This document shows, one piece after another, positions 50,001 through 58,629 of a DNA stretch of 64,000 nt. Under the pieces are notes generated by a model. It ran no database searches. It saw only the letters and a list, made by a program, of their open reading frames with translations, and had not been told where the DNA came from. The number at the start of each line of letters is the position of its first letter. Position 1 is the first letter of the stretch. The stretch comes from Lineus longissimus (lineage: Eukaryota > Nemertea > Pilidiophora > Heteronemertea > Lineidae), in contig NC_088313.1 of assembly GCF_910592395.1 (NCBI RefSeq), positions 5,580,501 to 5,644,500 of the forward strand, read 5' to 3'. The position numbers and the translations under genes were made by a program.

Positions 50001-51156
50001 GTCATCATGTTCGTCTACCAGTACGGACGCAGGACACTTTTTCATGCTACAGAATTCTCAATCGTAAGTACTGTTAAAGCGTTTAACCCGGGCAATTGTT
50101 TCATTTTTTCATCATCGCGAAAATATATATAATAACTGCTTACGTACCTTCTATGGTTTTTATACGCCCGTCGCAAGAGGTCAAAGTTTTTTAAGGTCAC
50201 AGAGGTCAAAGTTCATGTCAAAATATGGTAACCACTGCAGCTATTGATCCCAATCTCTGTCAAGATTTGTTTTCGTGACCCTTTGATAAGACAGTAGAAC
50301 AATGGGAATCTAAGCCTAAGTGCGAGAGGGTTTTCTTCAAAGACGATCACCCCGGAGAATCAAAATCCTGAACTCCGGGCATTAAGTGCCAAGTACTGGT
50401 TCAGAGTCATCTGGTATACCTGAATTCCGAGTCCCTTGAGCGATTGAGCGTCTAGGGAAACAGCACTCCCTTCCTTCAAAGACGCGATAAAGTTCTAATT
50501 CAACTTGTGCATTCGGATCTAGGTATCTTGGGGAACACGATAGTTGAAGTTTCACATTAAAGGTTCCGTAGTATGGGCTGCGATAAGTGAAAAGCTTTTG
50601 ACGTTCATGCTCACTTTACGTTATTTTGCTTCGTCACGCCGCCCAAGCAGAGGTGTGATGCTTGAAATTAGCCCATAGCAGGCCCAGTATCTCTTGATCC
50701 GAATGTACGCGTCGATTAAATACTTCTACTTGTATATTTAGGTATGCCGTGGGAGAGCCATTATTGCGAGGAAACCATTGAAGGACTCGGAATTCAGGAA
50801 TACCAGACGACTCGGAACCTGTTCTTGGCACTCAATGCCCGGAGTTCAGGATTTTGATTCTCCGGGTTGACGATAGACCGTGCATTGGACTAGGGCTGAA
50901 TTCTTTTTACTGCAATGACGTTATGATTATCTATTGTTCCTTGCAATATTTTCAGTACTACCTAATGATAGGCCACATCGTGGTGACGTACATCCTCTCT
51001 TTCCCTGTGTACTTGGCATTCGAGGCGCCAATCATCGGCATAGACAAGGCATTCAAGGCAGGCGGCTGCACGTGGTGGAGACGAAGGAAGGCCAGCCAGC
51101 GCCAAGGGGGAGATGGCAATGGACAAGGGAATTCGGAGGAGAACCACAAAGATTAG
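29095..51156 (+). CDS. NRF-6-like membrane acyltransferase (13 coding exons, predicted 763 aa)
   Basis: Coding exons are 29095-29335, 31651-31838, 32613-32791, 33800-34116, 34792-34965, 39145-39238, 40555-40653, 44647-44824, 46895-46974, 47373-47592, 48239-48416, 49921-50063 and 50956-51156. All have AG/GT borders, phases close, and the total is 764 codons with stop. A signal peptide is followed by the extracellular NRF domain (about residues 25-200), with DSFGKPPSGI, VWLGSYDQC and IGICVPSSC. A first membrane helix (IILCLYGILML) and a hydrophilic loop come next. The acyltransferase-3 domain starts LLIAFSAYTNGKKLLSTD and LHGIRFLSMTWIISGH, with the conserved active-site-type His. It continues with LLSYHFLPLMRELGGPRRV, CMGWTWYLACEWHFYC, WIIYACSTGNGG and LIPLSRLTFCAYLIHPVI. 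In C. elegans nrf-6 relatives act in lipid or drug handling across epithelia; the substrate here is unknown. ATG 29095 was chosen for the signal peptide; ATG 29101 is an alternative. Confidence 0.93.
29668..31287. mobile_element. Giant fold-back transposon (1620 bp) with CCACCGCGGTGG repeat arms and 9 bp target duplication
   Basis: Outer ends GCCGAATCG...CGATTCGGC are perfectly inverse and flanked by the direct repeat TAAAGTAAG (29659-29667 and 31288-31296). Arms of about 0.7-0.8 kb run to about 30482 and from about 30594. Each carries a block of about six to eight roughly 22-25 bp units centred on CCACCGCGGTGG, itself a palindrome. The left arm has about 130 extra bases (about 29927-30066) that the right arm lacks. 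The structure and 9 bp duplication recall Drosophila FB (Mutator-like) fold-back elements. No transposase. It lies in intron 1 of the NRF-6-like gene. Confidence 0.9.
34570..34772. mobile_element. MITE with TACAGTMGAACCTC inverted ends
   Basis: The left TACAGTAGAACCTCTCTAT mirrors the right AGGGAGGTTCGACTGTA. The interior has repeated GTCCTTGATAGAGAG units (34690-34747). The right end is 20 bp upstream of exon 5 of the NRF-6-like gene, so the pyrimidine tract of that acceptor directly abuts the transposon. A related but shorter sequence starts near 40411. Confidence 0.75.
35258..35926. mobile_element. Fold-back element, arms about 150 bp, AT-rich loop
   Basis: About 35258-35405 (TATGGCAAGCCAAAGCGGAA, then GACTTCATTTG and CTCCTTTTTTCCATACTT) is mirrored by about 35790-35926. 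The loop has three to four units of the type TTTCGTTYAGTAAARACATT (35476-35615). No coding capacity. It lies in intron 5 of the NRF-6-like gene. Confidence 0.8.
36090..36914 (-). mobile_element. 5'-truncated LINE copy (CR1/Jockey-like), family E
   Basis: The minus-strand frame encodes MWGMIRRVCGRTADVN, then SRLEYGTVVFDTHV, LERVQRRVTRHIL and LWNSLPVQLHNL. This is the C-terminal part of a LINE ORF2 beyond the reverse transcriptase core. It ends in a TTTATT-type 3' tail near 36090. It is almost identical to 62890-63711, with only a few substitutions visible, and the match stops abruptly at about 36914. It lies in intron 5 of the NRF-6-like gene. Confidence 0.88.
36999..37214. mobile_element. MITE with CACGGTG inverted ends
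   Basis: The left CACGGTGGGTTAAGGTTTCG mirrors the right end, whose complement begins CACGGTGTTAAAGGTATTGG. The complement of a related sequence is seen near 48463-48520 (CACTGTGGGTAAAGGTATTG). Confidence 0.6.
37726..38829. mobile_element. MITE family A copy split by a LINE insertion
   Basis: Left terminus TAAGATTTTCGATCCGAGAA (37727) and right terminus GTTCTCGGATCAAAATCTTA (ends 38827) are inverse. The interior after 38690 contains CGTATTGCCTGTTGTCAGAA, as in the intact copy at 5235-5420. The intervening 37745-38690 is a LINE, so the LINE landed inside the MITE. Confidence 0.7.
37745..38690 (-). mobile_element. 5'-truncated LINE copy (L2/CR1-like), family F
   Basis: A minus-strand open frame of about 260 residues contains NDEKTEFLIVAS, ALVRNLGAIFDENM, ITPVLKELHWLPVRSRIQYK and APRLWNSLPAWMRD. 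These are typical of the region after the YADD box in L2/CR1 LINEs. The 3' end is an (AAT)n microsatellite at 37747-37772. The frame is intact over its length, so insertion is fairly recent. Confidence 0.88.
40065..40190. mobile_element. Palindromic hairpin MITE, family D copy 1
   Basis: The left arm TCGCAAATCCCCCGAAACG...CGCGAACGCCTGTCCTATTG pairs with the right arm CAATGGGATAGGCGTTCGCG...CGTTTCGGGGGCTTTGCG. The loop is about 20-30 bp. It lies in intron 6 of the NRF-6-like gene and would give a strong RNA hairpin. Confidence 0.8.
41032..41175. mobile_element. Hairpin element with AATTGACACC...TATCAATT ends
   Basis: GTCTCACCAAAACCG at 41060 mirrors CACTGTTTTGGTGAGAC near 41130-41146, and GGTGGAGCTAA mirrors TTAGCTCCAACC. 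It is a palindromic non-coding element in intron 7 of the NRF-6-like gene. Confidence 0.6.
41277..42299. mobile_element. TIR element with ATGCAGCGG ends and GTCGAG subterminal motifs
   Basis: Left ATGCAGCGGTCAATCAGATG, then TCTGTACCCCC, mirrors right GGGGGTACAGACATCTCATT, then GGCCGCTGCAT. GTCGAG motifs are reiterated near both ends (41330-41480, 42205-42260). The interior is non-coding. A C-homopolymer sits at 41302-41315. Confidence 0.7.
42875..43258 (+). repeat. Tandem duplication, 2 x 192 bp
   Basis: Units 42875-43066 and 43067-43258 are nearly identical, differing at only a few positions (for example CTTCAATGG against CTGCAATGG, and GAACTAGCAG against CAACTGGCAG). Each unit contains ATGGCATGATCATGATGAAG. 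It lies in intron 7 of the NRF-6-like gene. Confidence 0.85.
43477..44620. mobile_element. Family C transposon, second copy, ends 26 bp before exon 8
   Basis: It is oriented opposite to 23326-24092 and shares its interior. The right terminus has six GACTGGT heptamers and CCACACTC ending at 44620. The left terminus is eroded. It carries a family B segment (43957-44172). Exon 8 of the NRF-6-like gene starts at 44647, so its acceptor tract lies immediately next to the element. Confidence 0.75.
43957..44172 (+). repeat. Dispersed repeat family B, copy inside a family C element
   Basis: It matches 20462-20705 in long blocks, from CCTACGCCGTT to GAACGGYRTACCCCTT. Its presence inside the transposon at 43477-44620 and alone elsewhere indicates an independent repeat or an internal fragment of a larger element. 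Confidence 0.65.
44850..45060. repeat. Dispersed repeat family G, copy 1 (inverse)
   Basis: CTTTTTCCTGATTTATCCG, then ACAAAAGTCCGAC and CACTCAGAGTGACCC, match the complement of 47970-48190. A third copy lies near 55490-55710. Confidence 0.5.
45250..46546. mobile_element. Fold-back element with arrays of TTCGCTCTTT/AAAGAGCGAA palindromes
   Basis: The left end TACTCTCTAAAAACAAACGA mirrors the right end, whose complement begins TACTCTCTTAAAACAAACGA. Both subterminal regions (45266-45540 and 46290-46535) are packed with short inverse repeats such as GAGCGAA and TTCGCTC separated by CTTT/AAAG. The middle contains a tRNA-like segment. It lies in intron 8 of the NRF-6-like gene; no transposase. Confidence 0.8.
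45599..45686 (-). repeat. tRNA-like segment (SINE head or tRNA pseudogene)
   Basis: The minus strand has an A box TAGCTCAATCAGG and a B box GGGTTCGATCC with near-canonical spacing and a GGGGACG-type start. The T stem and acceptor stem do not pair properly, so a functional tRNA is unlikely. It sits in the middle of the fold-back element at 45250-46546. Confidence 0.5.
46691..46820. mobile_element. Palindromic hairpin MITE, family D copy 2
   Basis: Left AGAGAGTTTTCGCAAATCCC and CCGAAACG pair with right GTTTCGGGGAATTGC and AAAAACTCCCT. Middle arms AACGCCTATCCCATTGTT and AACAATGAGATAGGGGTT also pair. It is clearly the same family as 40065-40190 and lies in intron 8, about 75 bp before exon 9 of the NRF-6-like gene. 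Confidence 0.8.
47700..47960 (-). mobile_element. LINE 3'-end remnant
   Basis: The minus strand reads VAPGMWNTLPINIRTD followed by TIDSFRTLLKTRYF, the terminal motif of LINE ORF2 proteins. Next comes a GCGCCTTTGAAC/AAAGGCGC hairpin and an A/T-rich tail at about 47703-47745. It lies in intron 10 of the NRF-6-like gene. Confidence 0.7.
47970..48190. repeat. Dispersed repeat family G, copy 2
   Basis: It contains GGGAAGCCCTTAGTATTTTT, AAAAAGTTGGACTTTTGCCG and GATAAAATCAGGAAAAGG, matching inversely with 44850-45060. It ends about 48 bp before exon 11 of the NRF-6-like gene. Confidence 0.5.
49142..50009 (+). repeat. Tandem array of exon-12-derived 87-91 bp units
   Basis: Acceptor-like points (last G of the AG) lie at 49200, 49288, 49378, 49468, 49559, 49650, 49740, 49830 and 49920, giving units of 87, 90, 90, 91, 91, 90, 90 and 90 bp. 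A partial unit comes first. Each unit carries CATTCCAG|GTTGGAT and then TTCCTGGCGAGCGCTGATT, CAGCAGRCTGACCTTCTGTG and CCTATCTCATCCACCC. The last unit continues into unique sequence and is exon 12 of the NRF-6-like gene (WMTALLSWRALIPLSRLTFC). The other units are thus duplications of the exon start together with its acceptor. The three rightmost units are in frame; a TGA interrupts the one beginning at 49651. Confidence 0.92.
50351..50866. mobile_element. Fold-back element with about 95 bp arms
   Basis: Left CCCGGAGAATCAAAATCCTG, then AACTCCGGGCA, CTGGTATACCTGAATTC and CGAGTC, is mirrored by about 50772-50866. It lies in intron 12 of the NRF-6-like gene and is non-coding. Confidence 0.85.
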
Positions 51157-51229
51157 AAAAGTGTCGATAAGGGTGACAGTCAGTGCGGCACTTCAAGCCA
51201 TGAACTTCCGCATGCATGTACTTTATTAT

Positions 51230-52120
51230 ACAGAATATCTATTACTATCTATTACTCTGAAACTAATGATCGGATTGCAACCAAATTTCATGTGATTATG
51301 TATCTATGTACAAATCCCCAATTTTCATTCTAATCCGATGACAAATCGCCATCTTGAAAATTCAGCGAAGTCCTATATTACTCCTAAACTGTTGAACAGA
51401 TGTCAATGAATTTCCATGTGACATGTACATGTACATTCTACAATACAATTACCCTGAATTTCATAAACAATATGGCCGTCAGGTGGTGGCCATCTTTCAA
51501 GAAAATCTTATTATGCCTAAATTAATGATTGACAATGTGTCTATTTTACTCTCTACGATTATCCCTGAAATTCAGTCAACTTGCTATACGTTGTCGTCGG
51601 CGTATGTTAGCGCGGCATGTATGTTGGCGTATGCTAGCGTGGCACCATCAACCAATATTGCCGCCAGGTGGCCATCTTGAAAATTAAACAAAGTCTTATT
51701 ACTCCGATACTGATGATCTGATTGCAACCAAATTTCATTTGATTATGTATCTATGTACTCTCAACAATATCCCTAATTTTCAGTCTTAATCCGATGACGA
51801 CCGCCAGGCCGCCAGCTTGAAAATTAAACAAAGTCCTATTACTCTAAACTGATGATCAGATTGCAACCAAATTTCATGTGACTATATATATATGTTTTCA
51901 CCACAAAACCTTTGATTTCCAGTCAAGTCCGATAACCAACACGGCCACCAGAGGGCCATCTTGAAATTAAACAAAGTCCTTATACTCTGAAACTAATGAT
52001 CGGATTGCAACCAAATTTAAGGTGATTATGTATCTATGTACTCTCGACAATATCACAAATTTTCAGTCGAATCCGTAAACCAATATGGCCGCCAGGCGGC
52101 CATCTTGAAAATTAATAGCC
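51230..52120 (+). repeat. Satellite-like tandem array, units about 140 bp
   Basis: GATCGGATTGCAACCAAATT and variants recur at 51268, 51715, 51854 and 51998. They are accompanied by ATTATGTATCTATGTACTCT and ATGGCCGCCAGGCGGCCATC (partly palindromic), then TTGAAAATTAAACAAAGTCC. Units between 51390 and 51700 are more diverged. It begins about 75 bp after the NRF-6-like stop codon and so may be partly transcribed as 3' UTR. Confidence 0.8.
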
Positions 52121-54199
52121 CTGCCCAGGCTGATATTTGAATTCTCCATTAAACCTGCACTACCTTACCACTCCCTCTAAGATCGCAAAATTGACATCAA
52201 TGACCAAGACTGTTCTCCCCATATCGACTGCAATTGACATGCATTGTCTTAAACTGCAGCTATTGAACTATCTTCAGTTTAATTGGAGAAATAAGACTAG
52301 ATTTTCACGAATAGTTGAAAAAATGAAAAACTAGCAAAAAATTGTGAAAAATTGTGAAAAGTACATTATTGGTGTGATAAATCTAATCGCATGGAATACC
52401 TTAATTTCCACTTTTAAGGTTTAACCCTTACCGATTTACAGTTTTCCGAGAAAAACTGACTTTGTAATGGCCAGGGCGTGCCAGTAAAGGTTAATCTCAT
52501 GTACCTACGTACGTCAGATATCGGGGTGGAACCTGATCACAGTTCCCCCATACTTCTTTATCACATGAGAAGGAATCCTCACTTTATCACAACTCATTTT
52601 GAGATGAATTTTGTTTCATAGCTGTACCAATGTCTCCATCCAGACCCCAGAGCTAGATTTGCGCTAATGTCCCTGAGTTCTCTCGATCTCCTTACTGCTT
52701 ATTTCTCAACTAATCATGATGAAAGGTTCATGTTGGTTTTTTATGTGTTGATCAACTCCTGTGCCAAGTATGATTGCAAAAATCCAGTCAAATATTTGAT
52801 CTATCCAGGTGATCTCCCAAATGACCATTCATTATCTTTATCGTTTCTGCATTATCTTTAGGCGCTCGATCAGAGTTAAATAATATGGTATCTTTTTGCG
52901 AGACGTTTTGTCCTCATCGTTTGTGGCTCTGGAACGCAAATTAATGATCGAATTTTTTTACTTTTAATTTTTATCGAATCTTGTTTCGAGAACAAATTCA
53001 ATGGGATATTCTCATTTTAGTGACAACCATTTTTTTACGTATGTTTGTACATTAAGGTATTTTGTACATTGAGTTCCGTCCGAGGTTCTCGATAGAACCA
53101 GAGTCTTTCAAATAAAGAGTCAGGCAACTAGGAAACATATGGTTTCAACATCAAAGCCACCGACCATTCCGAAAGACGCGCGTTGGGACAGAACTCTCAC
53201 GTGGTACACCCAAGCCAATTCCGCACAACTGGACTTTGAACAATTCTTCGATCAGCTGAACTTGGCCGTTACAAACACAGCCCGTTTTAAAGCAAACGCC
53301 TGCTTTAAAGTCACTGATCTCTATTAAACTATTTAGAAATAATGTCAAAGATAACATTTATATGAAAAGCGATATGTTTCGCATTATGCTTTTCGACAGT
53401 TCTGAGGAGAAGTGATGGCACGGGTTCTTTGTTGTCATCTAGTGGAATAATATTATTAATTTTGACCGCCTACAACTAGTTTTATAGCAGGTTTAAATTC
53501 GCGTTCGCGGTAAAAAAGAAAAAAGCATGAAAAAATGCAAAACGTCTCGTTTTTTGTGGTAAGATGTTCACATGTTTAGAAATCCCATATCATGTCTATC
53601 AGAGTTTTTCTGATTTAATGTAACTGTCATTTAATGAGATATTTGATAGTTCTGTGATTTTGAAGCCCAGTTTCAAGTTTGTTTAGATTAGAAAACGGTT
53701 CGTTTCCCATCGATGAGCTTGTTTTGGTACACAGATAAGCGCAAAGTTGTGTAAGGTATACCGTTCCCATATTGTTTAACACGCAATTTGACTTAAACCT
53801 TACAAACATTTATGATGTGTACAGCAATAGAGCCACCTCATAAGAAACAATTTACAGTACATGTATATGTTACCATTAATTACAACCTAGTTATGGATTT
53901 TTTTATAACAAATTGCAAAGAGATGTGAGTGCATGCAGCTTAATTCTGGTTTTATTATTGTTTTGTTTGGCAATTAGTAGCTAATCAACACATCTGCCTA
54001 AATTCTTTATATATCGTTCTTATCAATATAATTCATATTGTATGTCTTTGTAACCCGATAAATCATATGTGTACCTCATGTAAAAATCTTTCATTGAATA
54101 TTGGTCGTTCCAACATTGTTTTGCACCTCGGTTCAGTTTGTAGCTGAATTAAAAGGGCTTCATTATGGTTCCATGCAGTTGTCTTAACACATGGTTCAT
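52121..54199. other. Intergenic region, no gene supported
   Basis: AT-rich sequence with short frames only. A 62-codon open frame at 53139-53327 shows no recognised motif. No RNA genes were seen. Confidence 0.4.
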
Positions 54200-54840
54200 T
54201 GTCAACGGTTCATAAATTTAAGAGTGTTATGTTAAAACTGGGAGGGTTACTTTCAAGCGGTTATGGTGGCACAGGATGGTGCTCCAGCACTTCGCCTTCG
54301 CGCAGTTCATGAAACCTTGACGGCCACTGCTTTGTTCGGAGAACGAGTAATCGCGCTGAACCGCCGAGTGGAGTGGCCACCAAGGTCACCAGATTTGACT
54401 CCCTGTGATTTTTTTCTTTGGGGGTACCTAAAGAACAAGATTATGAGACTAGCAGAAGTGAGATCTCGCATAATTCGGGAGGTCAATGAGTTGAGGGACA
54501 ATCCAGGATGGTGACATGGGCTGTTCAGGATATGTGTCGACGTAGTCAAATGCATCCAACGAGTGTTGTGTTGTTGATCATTAATCATGCTTTGATTCTC
54601 AGCCACGTAATGTGGCTTAATGTCAAGCTTGAATTTCCCTACTTGGAACAAGGTGATTTCTGCATGTCTTTTTCAAGACCATGGTGCTTAGTCATGCATT
54701 ACAGGTTGAACGTCGCAATGGTGTCAACACAAAGCTCATAGCTTCTACTTTACTGTGCTGCAATGAGAGAAGTTGAAGAAAGCATGGTTTAAAAATATTA
54801 ACCCATTTTGCTAGGATTTTTTATGAGACACCCTGTATTA
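54200..54840 (+). pseudogene. Degraded mariner/IS630-type transposase fragment
   Basis: An 83-codon frame (54263-54514) encodes QDGAPALRLRAV and EWPPRSPDLTPCDFFLWGY. These are the hallmark blocks around the second and third catalytic Asp of the mariner/DDE_3 family. The N-terminal part with the first Asp and helix-turn-helix is missing, and the frame stops soon after. A GAGACACCCTGTA terminus-like sequence lies at about 54826-54838. The partner terminus was not found. Confidence 0.8.
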
Positions 54841-55489
54841 AACATTTTCCCTATTGTGGAGTGAAACTGAACCTGTGGTTTCTCAGTTCTAAAATCGCGA
54901 CAGCATTCTAGCCAACTCCTAGCAAGCAACTACAATGTTGTTAGAATGATTCATAAAATCGTTTTATGGAATGTAATTTAGTTGATTTCTGACAAGTACC
55001 CAACTAGGCATTTTGAATCGTAATTGCGATGTAAGGATATGTTAAGTGTACTTCTTCTGCTGCACTTGTTCAACTCTGCAACATACTTTCAGAGTCATAT
55101 TTTGCAAGTAGATTTGAGTATTGTGTACAATCCTAGAAGTTTAATACAAAAACAACTGTTCATGGTATTCAACATACATGTAGGCATTGGTATGTATTAT
55201 GCATGTAAATACTGTAAATCATACAGTTCAGTACATCTGCCATCAACATTTCTTGAATTTATCGAAGGTTTTATTCTTATGCTTTTCAAGTAACGCCCAT
55301 TTTTGTAAAAGTCTACCCTGCTTGAACATGGAGTGGGCCAACCCAGATGCATCCATGTGTGAATTTTTTCTTCTACACATGGCCAACCCTGCGTTGCCTT
55401 TTCCGAGCCAGGATATTCCTAATGTGTTCGTCAAAGTAGACACCAATAACAACCGCGCGGCCAACGACCGGGAAAAAACATAACTTAGA

Positions 55490-55710
55490 ATGCTGCCTTC
55501 TAAGAAAATATTATGTGGCATGGAAGGTCCCAAGGAGAGGAGCTAATTAGTATTCACACCTTGGGTCAGTCTCATCGCAACACATCTCATTTACCATTCA
55601 ACGAAGGCCTTTGATCTAGTTTGGGAAGCCCTATCATTTTACACAGGTTTTCTGAAAATCCGACCTCTTAGACAAAGTCGGACCATGGTAAAAGTCAAAA
55701 ATACCTGCGA
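55490..55710. repeat. Dispersed repeat family G, copy 3
   Basis: It contains TTTGGGAAGCCCTATCATTT, TTCTGAAAATCCGACCTC and AGACAAAGTCGGAC, as in 47970-48190. It is intergenic. Confidence 0.45.
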
Positions 55711-55783
55711 GGGTGAAATATTACTTTGATAATTCTTCTGGCGTGACATTGCCCTTATTTATACATGTACTTTGCCTGCTCCT

Positions 55784-55913
55784 TGGTTCGATTGTTAGAA
55801 AGCATGTAGCTCATAACATCATGCTGACATGTTGTTACATGTCCAGTGATGTACATGAAACAACATGTCAACATGATGTTATAAGCTAACATGCTTTCTA
55901 ACAACCGGGCCCA
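55784..55913. mobile_element. Near-perfect palindromic MITE
   Basis: TTGTTAGAAAGCATGTAGCT, then CATAACATCATG and TGACATGTTGTT, pair with AACAACATGTCAACATGATG and TTATAAGCTAACATGCTTTC. It would form a hairpin of about 50 bp with a short loop. Confidence 0.75.
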
Positions 55914-57658
55914 GGACTGTCTCCTTGTGACTTTGCCTAGGCATATTCTTTCAGTTTGAAGATCAATGATGGCATTCTTAGGGTCCTCACGGTCTAAGGT
56001 AGGGGGTCCCAGGGGTCTGGCTGGACCGACTCGATTTCTGACCTACACCTGCTTGCTTATTTCTCCATGCCAAGGTTTTTTTTATCAGATTTCTGCCTAA
56101 TATATCATGTTCTTATGTTAGGTGAAGTCATTTATGAATGAAATATACATAAATAACTCACTGGGGCCAACATTTGAGTAAAATTTGAAATAGAAAGTTT
56201 GATGATGAGCGTTTGAAGCGAGACCGCTTGACGGTCAAGAAATGTGGAGAAAAATTGTATTTTTTTCCAATGAACACCAAACATTTTTATTTCTTAATAT
56301 TTTCGATGAAAATGCTTCAAATAAAAATGCTTTAAAATAGGTGTATGTTCATAAAAAGACTCAAACCTTGAAACTATCAGCTGTAGACCATTTAAAAAGA
56401 CGAAGGGGGGGGGGGTGTACGAAGCCAGCGAATGATGGAAATGATATTGAGAATATGTGCATGCATATCACTTCATTTTATTTAGGAAATGATACACTTT
56501 TTAATACATTTTGAAGATGAGAAAAAAGATGTTTTGGGTGCGTACGCACGCAAGCCTTAGAACCCCCTCCCCATGTACGCACCCTGTACTCTCAGCTGTG
56601 GGCTCACCATCCGCCTCGATAGTGTACGTACTTTATGGACGGTACCTTACTTGGTTCAAAAGTCTCACAGCGGTGGTCAATTTTGTCAGTCTCTGGGCAA
56701 TACAAATATAATTATCAAATGTGTTAGCTCGTGTTGTTTCTTGAAAGAAGATGTAAGCAGTAATATATCTGAAGGTTCTGGTTAGTTTATGTAGCAGTCT
56801 GTCGTATAGTATGTTAAAGGTTGATGCCTTATTCCCAAGAGTGTTTCATGAGCTGTAAATAAAAATGGAACAGAATCTTTAGACACATCATACTGTCGTC
56901 TCAGTAAAGTGACACAGCTAATTTCGAACCTGGTCAGGTATTTATTACCCAAATTAAATGACATAATTCCTAATCAGTTTAAATGGCGCGTTTGAAGGGA
57001 GGGGCAGTGAGTTAGTGGTTACACGACCTCCTACGGTACTTTCGAGTTTTCATGCATACTATAATAGCTAGCAATAATTTGCAGAATAAATGTGATAGTG
57101 CAGAGGCGGATCCAGGATTTTAGGAAGGAGGGGCTGCAACCTTTATAAAAAGGCACTACTTTGCCAGCACCGAAGGCGCGAAGCCTGATGGGCGGGGGGG
57201 GGGGGGGGGTGGGCTCCCCAAGAAAATTTCAAAAAGTGCTTAGATGCGTTTTCCTGGCATCTGGAAATGAGATACCATGTATGTCTTGGTTGCAAAAAAG
57301 AATGTTGTGTTACCAACATTTTATTTGACCTCATGTAGTGACAAACTTTCAAAATTCTTGCGGACTTTCGCTTTTTTGTCGGCATCTTGGATTATACGCG
57401 TACCGAACGTCAAACAGGCGACCGCACAGTGGCGCCTTGCTAACATCATCATTTAAAGACCTAGACTGGTGACACATTTCTAACTGTGAATTCTTGGCGA
57501 ATTGAAAAATGAACACTTTATAAAACACCGCATTGTTGTCATTTATCCAATAAAGTAATGTTATTGCAATAAAAACATACTTTTAATGCGGCATCGATCG
57601 GTCCCACCCGAACGCGACTGAAGTGGACGCTGTTCAACTGGCAGTGATTGCAGCCGCA

Positions 57659-58430
57659 ATGGAACCTGTGCCAGAGATCGACTTTTCCGTCTTAGAAAAT
57701 TGGTAAGTCACCACATTATCTTACGGAAGTAGGCTCTCTCGGCAGGGAATGAGCTGATGAGAATATTAGTCAAGTGTCAACCTTACCATAGATATCAGAA
57801 TCGGTGCAATTTTCTTGACTACTGCGAGATGGTTACAAATGTACATCCAGTATACAAGGCAGTGTCAGTGAGTAGTCAAGACGTCCATGTCCAGCTGTGC
57901 ATCAATCAGAATGACCAACAAAAGAAAATATTTGCTTTCTCCAGAGTGTTTTATCGTCACTTTCTTTTATATAACGCTCATGAACTACAAAACATGTTTT
58001 GAATAAATATGATAACAATAATTGAAATGCATGATTGATAAAGATGATTGACAGGACCGAAATTATACAATGTTACAAGTAAGTTGGTTGTTGGAGTCTA
58101 TTATATTACTCCAAGCATGTTGAAAATGTAAGTTGGCCATACAAGGCCTATTTTAGAACAGTATTGGTACCCTATAGTTAGTACTGGCTCTAGTATGCAT
58201 CAACCAGAAATCGTCACATTATTCTAATTCTCAATGTTCTATCTTACAGGTGCACCTGCGACAACTGCCAAGTTCTACATCAAGTGTCAACATCATGGAA
58301 GACGACAGCTTCAGCAGCGATTCATCGTCAGATTTATTGGATTATTCAGCATCAGACAGCGATGGATCAGAATCATTTTTTCATGTGGGGAAACCATCCA
58401 ATGCATCTTGAAGTGTCTGTAAATATGTAA
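57659..58430 (+). CDS. Candidate small gene with WCxCxxC motif (2 exons, 74 aa)
   Basis: Exon 1 (57659-57702) reads MEPVPEIDFSVLEN and ends in phase 2 at TTG|GTAAGT. Exon 2 (58250-58430) follows ATCTTACAG. The junction creates ENWCTCDNCQ, resembling the start of the cysteine-rich C-terminal domain of P2X7 and P2X7-like invertebrate proteins (WCxCGxC). The remainder of exon 2 in that frame has no further Cys and stops early. A second frame in exon 2 starts MEDDSFSSDSSSDLLDYSAS, an acidic Ser-rich type of sequence often seen at protein N termini. The locus may therefore be a decayed or mis-modelled member of such a family. It is convergent with the THAP gene. Confidence 0.33.
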
Positions 58431-58629
58431 AATCTCATGAAAGATTCAGCCACAAGACCCTGTACCAGACACAACTTTGCAGTAATTAGTCTCACCTCTA
58501 GAACGGATGAATTACTCCCGAGGAAAAATACAGTAAAACTACAAGATGTTTACCAATCTCTGACAAGTTAACTCTACAGATAGTACAGTACCAGTGCCTA
58601 ACCCTGCAATGAATGAACGCCCAACTTAC

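Noticed and set aside
49203-50077. Protein-coding gene with 30-residue repeats (frames such as SLSFLASADSTQQ)
   Set aside because: These open frames are out-of-frame shadows of the exon-12-derived array; the real frame is the one continuing from exon 11.
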